64,000 bases of DNA from an uncultured Bulleidia sp. Lineage in GTDB: Bacteria > Bacillota_I > Bacilli_A > Erysipelotrichales > Erysipelotrichaceae. Below, piece by piece: positions 10,040 through 19,082 of this stretch. The notes below the pieces were generated by a model. It was not told the DNA's origin. It saw only the letters and a program-made list of their open reading frames with translations, and did no database searches. The translations under genes were made by a program, and so were the position numbers. The stretch is taken from positions 102,277 to 166,276 of the forward strand of contig CAMUDN010000003.1 in NCBI GenBank assembly GCA_947087645.1, read 5' to 3'. Every line of letters starts with the position of its first letter. Position 1 is the first letter of the stretch.

Positions 10040-10095
10040 GATATTTTACTCTACAGAAAAATATTATTTAATAATTTTAGGAGGAATAAGATACT

Positions 10096-10713
10096 ATGAA
10101 ACTAGCAAAGGTAACAATGATATTGAGAGGTTATAATCTTGCACAAGTAAGAAATGTAGCTCGAGTACTTTTAGATGCTAAGTATGTGCGAAATATGGAA
10201 ATTACTTTAAATTCCGAAAATGCATATGATATTATTCATACCATAGTAGATGAATTTGGCAATAAATTAAATATTGGTGCTGGTACTGTACAAACAATGT
10301 CTGAATTAGTAATGGCAATTAAGGCTGGTGCTAAGTTTGTTCTATCACCACGACAAATGAGTGAGGAAATGTTATCATATTGTCAAAAAAATAATGTTAT
10401 CAGTATACCAGGATCTTTTACCCCATCAGAAGTTGCTGCACAATTTGCAAAGGGAGCGGATATTGTTAAAATTTTTCCCGCTAATGAGTTAAGTTTAAGT
10501 TATGCTCGAAAAATTTGTGAACCAATGGGTGATTTAAAGTTAATGGCAGTTGGTGGAATTAATAAAGATAATGTTTACGAAGCTCTAACATCAGGTTATC
10601 AATATGTTGGTACAGCCGGGGGTATTTTTACAAAAGAACAAATTAGGCAAGAAAAGTATGAAGCAATGGTGATTAGTTTACAAGAATTTGAAAATAATTT
10701 AAAAAATATATGA
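10096..10713 (+). CDS. eda: KDPG/KHG-type aldolase (2-keto-3-deoxy-phospho-sugar acid aldolase)
   Basis: Class I aldolase of 205 residues that would cleave a 2-keto-3-deoxy-6-phospho sugar acid (or 4-hydroxy-2-oxoglutarate) to pyruvate plus an aldehyde. Active-site pieces are intact: ILRG near the N-terminus, E35 in MEITLN, GAGTV, VLSP, IPGSFTPSE, the Schiff-base lysine K125 in DIVKIFPA, and the phosphate-site GGI. AGGAGG (10079-10084) lies 11 nt before the ATG. It is the first gene of an operon with a PRD regulator and a fructose-type PTS, so its substrate is probably made from the sugar that this PTS imports. The exact phospho-sugar acid cannot be told from the sequence. Confidence 0.88.
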   Translation: MKLAKVTMILRGYNLAQVRNVARVLLDAKYVRNMEITLNSENAYDIIHTIVDEFGNKLNIGAGTVQTMSELVMAIKAGAKFVLSPRQMSEEMLSYCQKNNVISIPGSFTPSEVAAQFAKGADIVKIFPANELSLSYARKICEPMGDLKLMAVGGINKDNVYEALTSGYQYVGTAGGIFTKEQIRQEKYEAMVISLQEFENNLKNI

Positions 10714-12635
10714 AAGATATAGCTAGAAGAAGGCAACTGATCATTGATATATTAGCAAGTAAAAATAATTTTTTAACGGTTAAAGAAATATCATATATCT
10801 TGAATACTTCAAGGCGAACGATACATAGTGATTTAAAATTTTTGGAAACAAAATATCATTTTTTAAAGAAAAGAGGAGTGGGAGTTAAGCTAATAAATAA
10901 TAATCCTTATAAAAATAATGATATTTATAGCATATACAATAGAAGAATAGAAATTACCCGAAAGTTATTTTTAGCTAGTGAAACAATAACAATTAATGCC
11001 TTAAGCAAGCAATATTATGTTTCACAAAGTTCGATCGTAAATGATTTAAATTGGATAAAAGAAAATATTATTAATAATTTACAAATATTGTTACAAAGTG
11101 ATAAGAGTGGCACAAAGATTATCTGCACGGAAAATGAACGCATTCGAGCATTAGTTTTATTGAATATAAATATATTTGAAGAATATAAAGATATAAATGA
11201 TAATTTTGATTTTATTAATGTTTTTTCTAAAATATATTCACTAGAAATTTGTAATGTTTGTTGGCAAGTTATTAATTTATTACGAAATGAACAATTTTTA
11301 CCTAATGCTGAATATTATTTACAGAATATTTATTTATTTTTAATAGCTATTGTATACCGTATGCAAAAAGAAAATCATTTTCAAAAAGAAAATAATAATT
11401 TCTTACCGACAACACAAGTTATGCAATTAAATCACTATTTATTAGCAAATGATATATTTAATTATCTAAATAGCCATCTTAAACATAAAATATATCCTAA
11501 AGAAGAAGATATCTTATATTTATCATTGATTTTGCGAGCAAATAAAATATTTTTTATGAAAAGTAGTTGTGAACCGGATGGATATCCTAAACAATTTGCT
11601 GAAATGTTAGTACAAAAGATGACGGAAATATTACATATTGATTTAGTTCAAAATAAACAACTTATAAAAATGATTACCGCTCATTGCTTATCTATGTTTG
11701 AAAGATTACATAATAAAGTACGCTTAAAGAATCCAATGTTATATGTTATAAAACAAGATTATCATGCGATGTTTGAATTGATATGGTTAGCTATTGATGC
11801 AATTGATCATACATTGTCAAAAAATATAAGTGAAGATGAAGTTGGCTTTTTAATGTTATATTTTCAAAATGAAATGGAAAAACATAAAAAAAGTAAAAAG
11901 ATAATTGTGGTTTGTCCAAATGGGATAGTAGCATCGAATTTGATATCTTTTAAGTTAAAAGAAATTTTACCAACTATGGATATTATAGAAGTTGCTTCAA
12001 TCAATAAGATATTATTAAGTGATATTTCTGATTATACTTTTATTATTTCAACTGTGCCAATTGAACAACAAGTTATTCCCGTTATTCAAGTTTCAATGTT
12101 ATTAAGTTGTCAAGATATTAAAAAGATTAAAAAAATATATGAAGATATTAGTAAACAAGAAAGTAATCAAAATAATATTACGGAAATATTAGCAAATAAA
12201 TATTTAGATGAAAGATTAGTTTTCTATAATGATGTAAGACAGTCAAAAGAAGCAATTATTAAAAAGATATGTACAAAATTAACTGAAATTGGTTTTGTTA
12301 GTAATGAATATTATGATGATGTTTTAAATCGTGAAAAAATTTCGGCAACGGATATTATTTCCGGTGGTGCTATACCACATGCATCATGCAAATATGTAAA
12401 TAATACTTGTTTTGCATTATATGTTAGTAAAAAGCCAATTGAATGGGGAAATTATAGTGTTAAAGTAATTGTCTTTTTTGTTTTGGCTAAGGATGATGTG
12501 AAAAATGCTAAGAAATTATTAAATCAAGCATTTAATTTTATTAAAAATAAGGAAACAGTTGAAATATTATCAAGTATTAATTCAAAGGAAGAATTATGGC
12601 AGATGATCCAAGGAAAGGAAAGTAATGATTGTTAA
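10710..12635 (+). CDS. PRD-containing PTS transcriptional regulator (MtlR/ManR type)
   Basis: 641-residue activator or antiterminator controlled by PTS phosphorylation. Order: HTH_11 (about 1-60), second helix-turn-helix of Mga type (about 85-150), two PRD domains (about 165-395), an EIIB-like domain from about 397 with C in VVCPNGIVAS, and an EIIA-like domain (about 510-640) with the phospho-histidine in GGAIPHAS. PRD2 keeps its first histidine (TAHCLSMFERL), but the second, normally in GYLalHF, is tyrosine (GFLMLYF). It overlaps the aldolase by 4 bp and the EIIA gene by 11 bp, so it lies inside the operon it presumably controls. Confidence 0.92.
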   Translation: MKDIARRRQLIIDILASKNNFLTVKEISYILNTSRRTIHSDLKFLETKYHFLKKRGVGVKLINNNPYKNNDIYSIYNRRIEITRKLFLASETITINALSKQYYVSQSSIVNDLNWIKENIINNLQILLQSDKSGTKIICTENERIRALVLLNINIFEEYKDINDNFDFINVFSKIYSLEICNVCWQVINLLRNEQFLPNAEYYLQNIYLFLIAIVYRMQKENHFQKENNNFLPTTQVMQLNHYLLANDIFNYLNSHLKHKIYPKEEDILYLSLILRANKIFFMKSSCEPDGYPKQFAEMLVQKMTEILHIDLVQNKQLIKMITAHCLSMFERLHNKVRLKNPMLYVIKQDYHAMFELIWLAIDAIDHTLSKNISEDEVGFLMLYFQNEMEKHKKSKKIIVVCPNGIVASNLISFKLKEILPTMDIIEVASINKILLSDISDYTFIISTVPIEQQVIPVIQVSMLLSCQDIKKIKKIYEDISKQESNQNNITEILANKYLDERLVFYNDVRQSKEAIIKKICTKLTEIGFVSNEYYDDVLNREKISATDIISGGAIPHASCKYVNNTCFALYVSKKPIEWGNYSVKVIVFFVLAKDDVKNAKKLLNQAFNFIKNKETVEILSSINSKEELWQMIQGKESNDC

Positions 12636-13086
12636 AGAATTAATTTTTATAGATAAGGAGCTTAGGGATAAGGACCAGTTATTTAACTTTTGTATGACAA
12701 AGTTAGATAACTATGAACTGATAAATGATAAACAATTATTTTTAACAGATATTAAACAAAGAGAAGAAATATTACCAACTTCAGTTGGTTTTGGTATTGC
12801 TATACCACATAGTAGATGTATAGCAGTTAAGCAATCATTTATTCTCTTTGTGAGATTAAAAAAGGCAATTAAGTGGAATTTAAGAGATGATCAAAAAACT
12901 GATTTAGTATTTATGATTGGTGTTCCACAAAATAAAAATTCAGGGAATATTCATTTACGTATTTTATCAACAATAAGTAAAAAGTTGATGCATGGTGAAT
13001 TTCGAGAAAAATTAAGAAAATTGAATCAAAATGAAATATATTGTTTATTAAGTGAAATTGATCGTGAGATTACAGAAAGGTTTTAG
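12625..13086 (+). CDS. PTS EIIA component, fructose/mannitol family
   Basis: 153-residue cytoplasmic phospho-carrier. The phosphorylation histidine is H62 in GIAIPHSRC, the fructose-type EIIA motif. ATG at 12625 follows AAGGAAAGGAA. It would pass phosphate from HPr to the EIIB encoded next. An EIIA-like module is also fused to the preceding regulator, so the operon has one EIIA for transport and one for sensing. Confidence 0.92.
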   Translation: MIVKELIFIDKELRDKDQLFNFCMTKLDNYELINDKQLFLTDIKQREEILPTSVGFGIAIPHSRCIAVKQSFILFVRLKKAIKWNLRDDQKTDLVFMIGVPQNKNSGNIHLRILSTISKKLMHGEFREKLRKLNQNEIYCLLSEIDREITERF

Positions 13087-13087
13087 T

Positions 13088-13402
13088 ATGAAAATTATTG
13101 GTATTACAGCTTGTCCAACAGGTATTGCCCATACATATATGGCTCAGGAATGTTTAGAAAAAGAATTAGAAAAAAGAGGAATTGAAGGAAAAATTGAAAC
13201 ACAGGGAGGCTTAGGTATTGAAAATGAATTGACGGAAGATGATATTAATTCAGCTGATGTTGTTATTTTAGCAGTTAGTGTTGTGATTGAAGGCGAAGAA
13301 AGATTTGCTGGTAAAAAAGTTATTAATACAGATGTAAATGAAGCTATTTCTAATACAGTAAATTTAGTTGATCGGGCTATTCAATTAGCGAAAGGAAAAT
13401 AA
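13088..13402 (+). CDS. PTS EIIB component, fructose family
   Basis: 104-residue EIIB. The phospho-cysteine is C9 in ACPTGIAHTYMA, the exact fructose-family EIIB signature. The start is placed at ATG 13088, 7 nt after GAAAGG (13075-13080); a longer frame that begins inside the EIIA gene has no ribosome site. It stands as a separate polypeptide rather than fused to EIIC, as in the split fructose-type systems of Firmicutes. Confidence 0.93.
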   Translation: MKIIGITACPTGIAHTYMAQECLEKELEKRGIEGKIETQGGLGIENELTEDDINSADVVILAVSVVIEGEERFAGKKVINTDVNEAISNTVNLVDRAIQLAKGK

Positions 13403-13404
13403 TT

Positions 13405-14448
13405 ATGCAAAAAGTATTAAAAGATATTCAGAAAGCTCTTTTAAGTGGTGTTTCTTATATGATGCCTGTAGTTGTAGCAGGGGGAGTAATATTAGCTATA
13501 TCGTTATTAGGAGCTAGTCAAACAGCTAAGGGTTTAGTACCTGCAAATGAGCTTTTAAAATTTTTAAATAGTTTAGGTAAAGCTGGCATGGCAATGATGA
13601 TTCCGATATTTGCGGCTTATATTTCATATGCAATGGCTGGTAAGCCAGGTTTAACACCAGGATTTATACTTGGCTATTTAGCTAATAATACAATTAGTAT
13701 TAATGGTTCAAATGTTAAAACAGGTTTTATTGGTGCTTTAATTTTAGGTGTTTTATGTGGATATTTAGTTAAATGGATGAAAACATGGTCGGTTGGCAAG
13801 TCATTACGTTCAATTATGCCGATAATTATTATACCTGTATTAACTGTTCTTATATTAGGATTAGGATATTATTTTATTATTGCTTATCCAATTGCTATAT
13901 TAGTTAACGGTTTATTAAATTTTATGCGCAGTTTATCCAGTACTAATGCAATTGGTTTGGCTATTCTAATGGGAGCTATTGCCGAAATTGATTTTGGTGG
14001 TCCTGTTACAAAGGCTGTATCAATGTTTACATTAGCTTTGATTAGTGAAGGTGTTTATTGGCCAAATGGTATCTTTCGTGTATTAGTAGCTATTCCGCCT
14101 ATTGGTATTTTTCTATCATCAATATTATTTCACAAAAAGTTTAGTGAAGAAGATCGTGATAATGCTAAAGCAGTTGGTATTATGGGTTGTCTTGGTATTA
14201 CCGAAGGGGCAATACCTTATGCATTAAAAGACCCTAAAGCAGTATATCCTGCTTCTATTATTGGTAGTATTGTAGCAGCTATAATTGCCCAAATAGGAAA
14301 AGTTGCTTGTCCTGTTCCGCATGGTGGTTTTATTGTTTTACCTGTGATTAGTAATCGTATTATATTTGTTATTGCAATTTTAGTTGGTTCATTAGTTACA
14401 GCTTTAGTTTTAGGCTTTTTAAAAAAGACGGTAATTATCGAAAAATAA
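13405..14448 (+). CDS. PTS EIIC permease, fructose family
   Basis: 347-residue integral membrane permease with about nine or ten hydrophobic segments. Family features are SGVSYMMPVVVAGGVILA at the N-terminus, KPGLTPGFILGYLA, a GAIAEIDFGGPVTKA segment and GITEGAIPYALKDP near the substrate site. It starts 2 bp after the EIIB stop. The sugar is not predictable; the aldolase in the operon argues for a sugar acid or a sugar that is converted to one, rather than fructose itself. Confidence 0.93.
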   Translation: MQKVLKDIQKALLSGVSYMMPVVVAGGVILAISLLGASQTAKGLVPANELLKFLNSLGKAGMAMMIPIFAAYISYAMAGKPGLTPGFILGYLANNTISINGSNVKTGFIGALILGVLCGYLVKWMKTWSVGKSLRSIMPIIIIPVLTVLILGLGYYFIIAYPIAILVNGLLNFMRSLSSTNAIGLAILMGAIAEIDFGGPVTKAVSMFTLALISEGVYWPNGIFRVLVAIPPIGIFLSSILFHKKFSEEDRDNAKAVGIMGCLGITEGAIPYALKDPKAVYPASIIGSIVAAIIAQIGKVACPVPHGGFIVLPVISNRIIFVIAILVGSLVTALVLGFLKKTVIIEK

Positions 14449-14474
14449 ATTAGTGACTATCATTTTATCTTTAA

Positions 14475-14511
14475 ATAAATAAGAGACATATTGATCATGT
14501 CTCTTATTTAT
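14475..14511. terminator. Bidirectional terminator between convergent genes
   Basis: Perfect 15-bp inverted repeat: arms 14475-14489 and 14497-14511, loop ATTGATC. It lies between the stop of EIIC (+) and the stop of the metallophosphoesterase-like gene (-), with A/T tracts on both sides. Confidence 0.9.
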
Positions 14512-14518
14512 ATGATTA

Positions 14519-15370
14519 TTATTTTTCTTTTTTTAGGGTATATAAAACAATTTCTGCTGGTGCAAAAAGTCGCATATCATGCTTAATCGTGCCGACTCCT
14601 GATGTTATATCTAAAATAAATTTATCTTGAATATGAGCTTTACCACGAAAATAATCTTTTGCCATTAAAGGATTAACAAGGGTATAAAACCATGTATAAA
14701 TTTGTCCACCTAAGCTATGAGCAGCTAAATAGTAGTCATTTAAATTAGGTGGTACTTGCTTAACAGTATCAGGGCAATGTGAAAAACTAATTACATAGTC
14801 TTCAGGAATAATATTTTCATAAGCTTTTTTACTATCAATTTGTTTAGTTATACCATTAGCTAAACCAACTAATTTAATGCTTTCATTTGTTTTTTTATGG
14901 AGTGAACAATTTTGATTTTGTAATATTTCAAAATCACTTTTAAATAAAATTTCATTGGTTATTTTAATATGTTCTGCATCCATTTCATCTTGATCACCCA
15001 TAACAGCAAATTTACCATATGGTGCTTTAATACGACTGAAAGCTGATTGAATCTGTTTTTTTGACTGAGCATCTATTTTAGCTATTTTACTGTAAATATC
15101 ACCACCAAAAAGAACTACATCACTATTTGTTTCATTTATACGATCAATTAATTTATGTAATCTTTTTTCATTCATAAATTCACCATATTGTAAATCTGAA
15201 AAATAAAGAATATGAAAATTATCTAATGACATGGGTATTTTTTTTGAAATAAGTGTTTCTTTACGTAAAATAAATTTTTTAGGAGATATATAGATACTAT
15301 GTAAAATAATCATGGCAACAGAAAGTAAAACAAGAAAAGAAATAATTATTAATTTTAGATATTTTTTCAT
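14519..15370 (-). CDS. Membrane-anchored metallophosphoesterase-like protein, active site degraded
   Basis: 283 residues with an N-terminal transmembrane or signal anchor (about 6-27), the rest outside. The order of motifs follows the YkuE/calcineurin-like family, but key residues differ: SDLQYG for SDLH, GGD kept, GDQDE for GNHD, SHCPD kept, AHSLGGQ for GHTHGGQ. Four of seven usual metal ligands remain plus one N-to-D change, and the catalytic His of GNHD is Gln. Activity is therefore doubtful, or the metal site is altered. There is no ribosome site before the ATG; a TGA-TAAAAT box ends 6 nt upstream, suggesting a leaderless mRNA. Confidence 0.85.
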   Translation of the reverse strand: MKKYLKLIIISFLVLLSVAMIILHSIYISPKKFILRKETLISKKIPMSLDNFHILYFSDLQYGEFMNEKRLHKLIDRINETNSDVVLFGGDIYSKIAKIDAQSKKQIQSAFSRIKAPYGKFAVMGDQDEMDAEHIKITNEILFKSDFEILQNQNCSLHKKTNESIKLVGLANGITKQIDSKKAYENIIPEDYVISFSHCPDTVKQVPPNLNDYYLAAHSLGGQIYTWFYTLVNPLMAKDYFRGKAHIQDKFILDITSGVGTIKHDMRLFAPAEIVLYTLKKEK

Positions 15371-15421
15371 AAGTGCATTTTATCATAATTAGCATGAATG
15401 ATACATGTTAAAATAGAGTAT
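15371..15421. promoter_or_regulatory. Divergent extended -10 promoters, apparently leaderless in both directions
   Basis: On the minus strand TGATAAAAT (TAAAAT at 15382-15377) ends 6 nt before the ATG at 15370. On the plus strand TGTTAAAAT (TAAAAT at 15409-15414) ends 7 nt before ATG 15422. Neither gene has a purine-rich ribosome site, and no good -35 is seen. Transcription from these boxes would begin at or next to the start codons. Confidence 0.6.
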
Positions 15422-16153
15422 ATGAATTTATTATCTAAAATTTTTTTAGTGCCAGATGAATTATTAACAAATAAAGAAGGGTTGTTATTTATTGATAAAT
15501 TGTATCAAAAGAGTATTAATTTTATAATTATGAGTCAAACACAAAATTATACTTATTGGCAAAAAATGATACCTTTTTTAAAAGAGAAACAATTTTATAA
15601 CAGTACTAAAGCAGCTTTAAGTTATATTTTACGGAAAAATACAAAAGCAAAAGTTAATTATTTTGGGACTAATAAAATAAGAGAAGAAATATATAATTAT
15701 GGTATGACAATTGATATTTCAAGACCTGATTATCTTTTAATTGGTCGTAAATCTTTTATTGCCGAAGAAGATGTTACTAATGTCATTTATAATGTTCAAA
15801 TGGGAGCAAAATTAATTTCTTTAGATTCACGTAAAATACAAGATAAAGATGGTTATCTTGTATATGGGGCAAGTAGTTTAGCTTATATGTTTGCCTATAT
15901 GTGTGATTGTAAAATATATCCATTTGGTTTAGATACAAAATCATTTCAAAAGGAATTATTATCTTTTATGCATATTGAGCCACAAAATGTTTGTCGTATT
16001 TGTACTAATCTTGAATCAGAAACATCAATTACTCGAGAATTTGGTATGACATCTGTTTTTTTTACGAAACATCGGGAAATTAATTTCCTTAATATAAATA
16101 AAGAACAATATGCTGATTATATTGTTGATTCACTTGCGGGTATCTTTAAATGA
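15422..16153 (+). CDS. NagD-like HAD-IIA family protein lacking catalytic residues
   Basis: 243 residues. The middle and C-terminal parts follow the NagD/AraL order: PDYLLIGRKSFIAEEDV, then NGA-like MGAKLISLDS, then GYLVYGASSLAYM, a cap-to-core return and a final Rossmann strand. The catalytic DxDGTL at the N-terminus is replaced by FLVPDELL, the lysine of IGKP is absent (PFGLD), and the acidic GDRxxTDI is replaced by CTNLESETSI. A phosphatase reaction is thus unlikely. Start chosen at ATG 15422; ATG 15398 is in frame but precedes the likely -10 box. It diverges from another degraded phosphatase-like gene and precedes the leuS T-box. Confidence 0.75.
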   Translation: MNLLSKIFLVPDELLTNKEGLLFIDKLYQKSINFIIMSQTQNYTYWQKMIPFLKEKQFYNSTKAALSYILRKNTKAKVNYFGTNKIREEIYNYGMTIDISRPDYLLIGRKSFIAEEDVTNVIYNVQMGAKLISLDSRKIQDKDGYLVYGASSLAYMFAYMCDCKIYPFGLDTKSFQKELLSFMHIEPQNVCRICTNLESETSITREFGMTSVFFTKHREINFLNINKEQYADYIVDSLAGIFK

Positions 16154-16163
16154 AGTGTATAAT
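16134..16163 (+). promoter_or_regulatory. Promoter of the leuS T-box leader
   Basis: TTGCGG (16134-16139), 18-nt spacer, TATAAT (16158-16163), overlapping the end of the preceding gene. Confidence 0.7.
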
Positions 16164-16167
16164 ATAA

Positions 16168-16367
16168 ATACCAAGCAATGAAAAAGAGTAGTAGGATAAA
16201 GGCTATAAAAGAGAGCTAAGGTTTGCTGTGACTTAGTATAGACCGCTATTTGAACTCACTTTGGAGTAAGGCGTAACTCTTGCGATAAAAGAGATAAAGG
16301 GCACATTTTGTGAACTAAGGTGGTACCGCGTGATTAACGTCCTTAGAAATAAGGGCTTTTTTTATTT
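16168..16367 (+). ncRNA. T-box leader sensing tRNA-Leu, upstream of leuS
   Basis: Transcribed leader of about 200 nt. It holds a stem I region with a likely specifier codon CTC (16255-16257) in the context TGAA-CTC-ACTTTGGAG, the T-box AAGGTGGTACCGCG (about 16317-16330), and a terminator hairpin 16339-16356 (GTCCTTA / TAAGGGC) followed by seven T residues. Uncharged tRNA-Leu would pair through its anticodon and its CCA end to the T-box bulge, favour the antiterminator and turn on leuS. Confidence 0.93.
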
Positions 16368-16381
16368 ATAGGAGGACTAAG

Positions 16382-18772
16382 ATGCCATATAATTACAAAG
16401 AAATTGAAGCCAAATGGCAAAAATATTGGGCTGAGAAAGAAACATTTAAAACAGATGTATACGATTTTGATAAGCCTAAGTATTATGCATTGGATATGTT
16501 TCCATATCCAAGTGGTCATGGTTTACATGCTGGCCATCCAGAAGGTTATACTGCAACCGATATTATTTGTCGTAAACGTCGTATGCAAGGATATAATGTT
16601 TTACATCCGATGGGATTTGATGCCTTTGGTTTACCAGCTGAGCAATATGCTATTCAAACAGGAAATAATCCAGCTGAATTTACTAAACAAAATATTGCTA
16701 CTTTTACGAAGCAATTAAAAGCTTTTGGCTTTTCATATGATTGGCAACGTGCTATTAGTACAGCTGATCCAAGTTTTTATCATTGGACACAATGGATTTT
16801 TAAATTACTTTTTATAGATGGCTTAGCTAAATATGTAGATATGCCAGTCAATTGGTGTGAACAATTAGGAACAGTTTTATCTAATGATGAAGTTATTGAT
16901 GGGAAAAGTGAAAGAGGTAATTATCCAGTTATTCGAAAAAATATGAAACAATGGGTCATTGATATTCCTAAGTATGCTGAGAAATTATTAGCTGGCTTAG
17001 AAGAAGTTGATTGGCCTGAGTCAACAAAAGAGATGCAAAGAAACTGGATTGGTAAATCAGAAGGAGCTATTATTAAATTTAAAGTTAAGGATAGTGAATA
17101 TACTTTTGATGTTTTTACGACTCGTTGTGACACATTATTTGGTGCTAGTTATTGTGTTTTAGCACCCGAACATAAATTAATAGATAAAATAACAACATCT
17201 TCACAAAAAGAACAAGTACTTGCTTATCAAAAACAAGCAGCTTCTAAATCTGATTTAGAAAGAACAGAAAATAAGGAAAAAACAGGCTGTTTTACGGGTG
17301 CTTATGCAATCAATCCAGTGAATAATAAAGCAATACCAATTTGGATATCTGATTATGTTTTAGAAAGCTATGGTACAGGAGCTATTATGGCTGTTCCTGC
17401 TCATGATGAAAGAGATTATGCTTTTGCAAAAAAATTTGACTTAGCAATAATACCAGTTTTAAAGGGCGGAGATATTAGCAAAGAGGCATGGTGTGAAGAT
17501 GGTCTACACATTAATTCAGAATGGCTAAATGGTTTAAATAAAAAAGAAGCTATTGAAAAAATGATTGCTTTTTTAACAACAAATAAAATTGGTTATAAAA
17601 AAATAAATTATAAAATTAGAGAATGGATTTTTGCCCGGCAAAGATATTGGGGCGAACCAATTCCGATTATTCATTTAGAAGATGATTCTTTAGTAGCATT
17701 GTCAGATGATCAATTACCTTTATTGTTACCAGAATTAGCTGATTACAAACCGGGTAAAGGTGGCGTTGCACCATTAGCTAAGGCTAAAGAATGGGTTAAT
17801 GTTATGGTTGGTAAACAAAAAGGGCAAAGAGAAACAAGTACAATGCCAGGATCCGCAGGTAGTAGTTGGTATTATTTACGTTATATTGATCCACAAAATG
17901 AGAAATGTTTGGCTGATCCTATCTTGTTAAAACATTGGATGCCAGTTGATTTATATGTTGGGGGACCTGAGCATGCTGTTGGTCATTTATTATATGCGCG
18001 CATGTGGAATAGGTTTTTATATGATAAAGGACTTGTTTTTTGCCCTGAGCCATTTAAAAAATTAGTTCATCAAGGTATGATTTTAGGCAAAAATGGTATT
18101 AAAATGGGTAAAAGATATCCAGAATTTATTGTTGATCCAAATGAATTGATAGCTAATTATGGAGCTGATACAGTACGTGTATATGAAATGTTTATGGGAC
18201 CATTAGAAGCTTCTAAACCATGGAGTGAACAAGGTGTTGAGGGTATTTTTAAGTGGTTAAATCGGGTCTATCGTTTAATTGTTGAAAGCCATAAAATAAG
18301 TAATGAAAATGATGGATCACTAGATCGTATTTATCATGCTTCGGTTAAAAAAATATCAGAAGATATGGAAAGTTTAAACTTTAATACAGCCATTTCACAA
18401 ATGATGATTTTTATTAATGAATGTTATAAAGCAAAGTCATTATATAAGCCATATATAGAGGGATTTATTAAGATGTTGTCTTGTTTTGCTCCCCATTTAG
18501 GCGAAGAATTATGGTCAATTGTAAGTGGTAAAGAAGGTATTAGTTTTACTACTTGGCCAAGCTATGATGAAACAAAGCTTATTCAAGATAAAGTGATAAT
18601 TGTTGTACAAGTTAATGGTAAATTAAGAGCTAAGTTTGAAGCTGATAAAGACAGTTCAAAAGAATGGCTAGAAGATAAGGCTTTAAGTTTAGTTACCAAT
18701 TATACTGATAATAAGAAGATTGTTAAGATTATTATTGTAGCTAATAAATTAGTTAATGTTGTGGTTAAATAA
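16382..18772 (+). CDS. leuS: Leucyl-tRNA synthetase
   Basis: 796 residues, near the usual 800-805 for bacterial LeuRS. The class I HIGH motif is HAGH in [19 protein letters not shown]. The editing domain has [10 protein letters not shown] and the [15 protein letters not shown] segment with its conserved aspartate. The second signature is KMGKR (574-578) in place of KMSKS, followed by YPEFIVDP; both lysines are kept. AGGAGG lies 5 nt before the ATG. Expression is controlled by the T-box just upstream. Confidence 0.98.
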   Translation: MPYNYKEIEAKWQKYWAEKETFKTDVYDFDKPKYYALDMFPYPSGHGLHAGHPEGYTATDIICRKRRMQGYNVLHPMGFDAFGLPAEQYAIQTGNNPAEFTKQNIATFTKQLKAFGFSYDWQRAISTADPSFYHWTQWIFKLLFIDGLAKYVDMPVNWCEQLGTVLSNDEVIDGKSERGNYPVIRKNMKQWVIDIPKYAEKLLAGLEEVDWPESTKEMQRNWIGKSEGAIIKFKVKDSEYTFDVFTTRCDTLFGASYCVLAPEHKLIDKITTSSQKEQVLAYQKQAASKSDLERTENKEKTGCFTGAYAINPVNNKAIPIWISDYVLESYGTGAIMAVPAHDERDYAFAKKFDLAIIPVLKGGDISKEAWCEDGLHINSEWLNGLNKKEAIEKMIAFLTTNKIGYKKINYKIREWIFARQRYWGEPIPIIHLEDDSLVALSDDQLPLLLPELADYKPGKGGVAPLAKAKEWVNVMVGKQKGQRETSTMPGSAGSSWYYLRYIDPQNEKCLADPILLKHWMPVDLYVGGPEHAVGHLLYARMWNRFLYDKGLVFCPEPFKKLVHQGMILGKNGIKMGKRYPEFIVDPNELIANYGADTVRVYEMFMGPLEASKPWSEQGVEGIFKWLNRVYRLIVESHKISNENDGSLDRIYHASVKKISEDMESLNFNTAISQMMIFINECYKAKSLYKPYIEGFIKMLSCFAPHLGEELWSIVSGKEGISFTTWPSYDETKLIQDKVIIVVQVNGKLRAKFEADKDSSKEWLEDKALSLVTNYTDNKKIVKIIIVANKLVNVVVK

Positions 18773-18811
18773 AATATGATTGAAATTATATATGAGTATA
18801 AAGGATCGATT

Positions 18812-18994
18812 ATGCATATGAAGTATGAGAATAGAGATATTTTTTTAACTTCACAACTAGCATGTACTTTAGATGTTCCATCTTTTTATACGGTTTTGAA
18901 AGTAATTGTTGATCAACATGAAATTAAAGATTTAGCAAATGTTAAACAAGATGATGTTTATCATTATTTTTTAAAGCAAAAACAAAAAAATTAA
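18812..18994 (+). CDS. Small protein of unknown function downstream of leuS
   Basis: 60 residues from ATG 18812, which has AAAGGA 6 nt upstream; a longer 72-residue form from ATG 18776 has no clear ribosome site. No transmembrane segment and no recognised domain; mixed charge, ending in QKQKN. It follows leuS closely and is closed by its own terminator, so it is probably part of the leuS transcript. I do not recognise the family. Confidence 0.5.
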   Translation: MHMKYENRDIFLTSQLACTLDVPSFYTVLKVIVDQHEIKDLANVKQDDVYHYFLKQKQKN

Positions 18995-19033
18995 ATGTTT
19001 AGTATTACTTAGATATTAATCTAATACTAAAAT

Positions 19034-19067
19034 AGCCATAGTTGGTATTATGCTGACTATGGTTTTT
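19034..19067 (+). terminator. Intrinsic terminator of the leuS operon
   Basis: Inverted repeat AGCCATAGT (19034-19042) / ACTATGGTT (19056-19064), with one G-T pair, followed by TTTTT. Confidence 0.8.
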
Positions 19068-19082
19068 AATTTGGATGATAAT

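Noticed and set aside
10063..10075. ATTATTTAATAAT palindrome before the aldolase gene
   Set aside because: Perfect but purely A/T in an AT-rich genome; cannot be told from chance as an operator.
16404..16718. Open frame inside leuS in another frame
   Set aside because: Overlaps a certain leuS reading frame, has no ribosome site and has a low-complexity composition.
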